Shown here: in pieces, positions 17,339 to 18,771 of the stretch
How positions within the stretch are numbered: the first letter of the stretch is position 1
Layout: every line of letters begins with the position of its first letter
Assembly: GCA_036939975.1 (NCBI GenBank)
Contig: JALLPB010000564.1
Location: forward strand, 1-18,771
DNA from: Cyclostephanos tholiformis
Lineage: Eukaryota > Bacillariophyta > Thalassiosirophyceae > Thalassiosirales > Thalassiosiraceae
Direction: 5' to 3'
DNA: 18,771 nucleotides
Position numbers and translations under genes: made by a program
The notes under the pieces: model-generated
The model's database searches: none
What the model was told of the DNA's origin: nothing
The model's input: only the letters and a program-made list of their open reading frames with translations

Positions 17339-18667
17339 GTTGGTGGGAGCCGACTTGCCTTTCCACGTGTGGTGCTCTTGTTGTTCGATGGCTACACGTT
17401 TGGAGGATGGCCAGAACATGTCTCCGCCAAGTCGGTTGGTCCAGGTGGCGGCAACGTTGTGGTCGGGTTTCTTGTATCCGCAAGTCACGCTGTTGTGGTC
17501 GGCACCGACTGGATGAAAGCCATGGGAGTGGCAATATGCTCCCATGTTGCGAAGTTTCTTCATCGGGGGGCGTCGGCGCTCGTGATCCCCCGTTGCGCCC
17601 CCGGTATTTGGGTCCCTGTTTTCGTTGTTGGTAAACTTCGTGGCCATTGCGGCGATGGTGGCGGTGAGTTTCTTGATTTCCGCTTCCATTGTCGCCAACT
17701 TGTCCGTCGTCTGCATGTGGGCGGCTGCGTCGGTCACTGAGGCTGCACCCGCGCTCGCTAGCTGCTGGATGTACTCACGGATGTCGTCACCGTAGTCCGC
17801 CATGTGGTTGGCTGATTCGTAGCGGTTGCGGCCGGCGGTGCCGCTTCCCGCGTTTTGTTCGTAGGTGTCGGTGGCTTTGACGATGCGTTCGAAGTATACC
17901 TTTGCTACGTCGTAGTCGGTTTTGATGTTGGGTGGCTGTTGCTCCCATGTCAGCATTTCCTGCTTGTCAAATCGGTTGCTGTCGTAGATTTCCTCCAAGT
18001 AAAATTGGAGTTTGTCATCGTCGGCGATGGTGACGTCCGATCGGACGAGGGCGCGTTGGTCGTCGTTGAGGCGTTTTCCGAACGCGGTGATGTGTTCGTC
18101 AGCGTCCCACTTTGTGTAGTAATTCTTCTTCAGTTCCTTCTTGGCCTGCACGTCGAGGGGGCACCAACGGTCGTTGAGGTGGTCGAGGATCTGATACGGC
18201 GTGACGTTGCGATACGCCGTGAGCCGATGCTTCAATTGGCTGTAGTACTGTTCGTCCAGGGCGTCATGGAGGTTGTCAACAACACCGCGTAGGAAGCCCT
18301 TGCGGATGAACCAAGAGGTACGGAGGAGCTCCCACTCTTCTTCACGACGCTTACGCTCGTGGGTGGGCGTGGCGGCAGTGACGGTAGGGTCGTACGATGC
18401 TGGTTCCGCAGGGATGGTGTACGTGTCGATTCCGGTGAGTTCTTTGTACTCGTCCTCTCCCAGGATGTCGGCGAGGAGGCCATACTCCTCGGCGGCGTCC
18501 CTGCTCCACGCATACTTGATGTCCTCGACTTCGCTCGCGAGAGCTGAAGCTTCCTCTTTGAGGGTCTCGTAATCCTTGCGTTTCGGGCGCCCATGCACTC
18601 TCGTGAAAGGGGTGGCGCGAACCGCGTCGTGGGCAGTTGTCTCCGCTTGTTTTGCTGTGGATGGCAT
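17336..18667 (-). CDS. gag: Gag polyprotein with zinc knuckle
   Basis: This 443-residue protein starts at the ATG 18665-18667, 49 bases inside the element from the 5' LTR. The middle part (about 110-275) has the helical, Gln/Asp-rich look of UBN2-type copia Gag, including LKHRLTAYRNVTPYQILDHL. A coiled-coil-like segment (about 325-345) precedes a zinc-knuckle-like motif, YCHSHGFHPVG then HNSVTCGYKKPDH at about 380-406. That pattern is typical of diatom copia elements. The protein should form the cytoplasmic particle and package the RNA. It ends at an in-frame UGA, after which the pol frame continues. Confidence 0.88.
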   Translation of the reverse strand: MPSTAKQAETTAHDAVRATPFTRVHGRPKRKDYETLKEEASALASEVEDIKYAWSRDAAEEYGLLADILGEDEYKELTGIDTYTIPAEPASYDPTVTAATPTHERKRREEEWELLRTSWFIRKGFLRGVVDNLHDALDEQYYSQLKHRLTAYRNVTPYQILDHLNDRWCPLDVQAKKELKKNYYTKWDADEHITAFGKRLNDDQRALVRSDVTIADDDKLQFYLEEIYDSNRFDKQEMLTWEQQPPNIKTDYDVAKVYFERIVKATDTYEQNAGSGTAGRNRYESANHMADYGDDIREYIQQLASAGAASVTDAAAHMQTTDKLATMEAEIKKLTATIAAMATKFTNNENRDPNTGGATGDHERRRPPMKKLRNMGAYCHSHGFHPVGADHNSVTCGYKKPDHNVAATWTNRLGGDMFWPSSKRVAIEQQEHHTWKGKSAPTN

Positions 18668-18698
18668 GATGATTTCTTGGGGATTTTCGTTTTCGTGG

Positions 18699-18716
18699 TG
18701 GATTACTGCTTACCAA
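18699..18716 (-). other. Primer binding site region
   Basis: On the minus strand TTGGTAAGCAGTAATCC follows directly after the terminal CA of the 5' LTR. The TGG one base in is what a tRNA CCA 3' end would pair with. The sequence resembles but does not equal the initiator-Met type TGGTATCAGAGC of plant copia elements, so the primer tRNA is not assigned. Confidence 0.55.
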
Positions 18717-18771
18717 TGCTAGACATCGATAGGTAGCTAATGTGATCTTAGCTTTACTGTTAAGTTGGTAA
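18717..18771 (-). repeat. 5' LTR, first 55 bases only, cut by the window end
   Basis: All 55 bases match 12836-12890 exactly, beginning TGCTAGACATCG. This is the U5-side end of the 5' LTR. By comparison with the complete copy another 254 bases should lie beyond the window. Confidence 0.93.

Larger units (their letters stand above)
12836..18771 (-). mobile_element. Ty1/copia LTR retrotransposon, CoDi-like, runs off the window
   Basis: The element reads right to left. Its 3' LTR is complete (12836-13144) and the first 55 bases of its 5' LTR (18717-18771) are identical to the matching part of the 3' LTR. Between them lie PBS region, Gag, protease, integrase, reverse transcriptase, RNase H and PPT in Ty1/copia order (integrase before RT). 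The identical LTR segment and long open frames point to recent insertion. The 5-bp target duplication cannot be tested because the right LTR continues beyond the window; the left flank is TTCTT (12831-12835). Diatom CoDi affinity is inferred from recognisable phrases in the Gag zinc knuckle and pre-integrase region. Confidence 0.93.

Noticed and set aside
1..18771. tRNA, rRNA or CRISPR array
   Set aside because: No cloverleaf-like sequence, rRNA signature or regularly spaced repeat array was seen on either strand.

Overview
The window looks like nuclear DNA of a unicellular photosynthetic eukaryote, most likely a diatom or a close stramenopile. The evidence is short GT-AG introns (75, 95 and 163 bp), compact gene spacing, a eukaryote-only cullin regulator (CAND1), and a Ty1/copia retrotransposon whose gag and pol proteins resemble the CoDi-type elements of diatoms. 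The organism assignment is inference from protein recognition, not from a search.

Layout. (1) 41-4526: a PIF/Harbinger-like DNA transposon bounded by imperfect inverted repeats. It carries two convergent genes: a 749-residue protein with a PHD-like zinc finger and C-terminal coiled coil (+), and a 527-residue DDE transposase with all three acidic catalytic residues (-). A 33-bp-arm perfect hairpin and repeated ACGTTTTGTG-type motifs sit in the subterminal regions. (2) 4666-11938: three cellular genes. These are a two-exon NDP-glucose 4,6-dehydratase (+), a small J-domain protein with a likely mitochondrial presequence (-), and a three-exon CAND1 (+). The dehydratase and J-protein genes converge across a G-run-rich spacer. 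The J-protein and CAND1 genes diverge from a 615-bp region with a GC-rich island. (3) 11939-12835: the CAND1 3' flank, a pyrimidine tract, and a degenerate coding-like stretch on the minus strand. (4) 12836 to the window end: a minus-strand Ty1/copia LTR retrotransposon with its complete 309-bp 3' LTR on the left and the first 55 bp of its 5' LTR on the right. The LTR termini, PPT and PBS region can all be located. Gag and Pol lie in the same frame, separated by one UGA codon. The catalytic Glu of the integrase appears to be Lys.

How the parts relate. The two mobile elements flank three housekeeping-type genes. The DNA transposon ends about 140 bp upstream of the dehydratase start codon, so it may affect that promoter. 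The retrotransposon has landed in what looks like an older broken reading frame. The least familiar biology here is the transposon's zinc-finger partner protein and the gag-UGA-pol arrangement.
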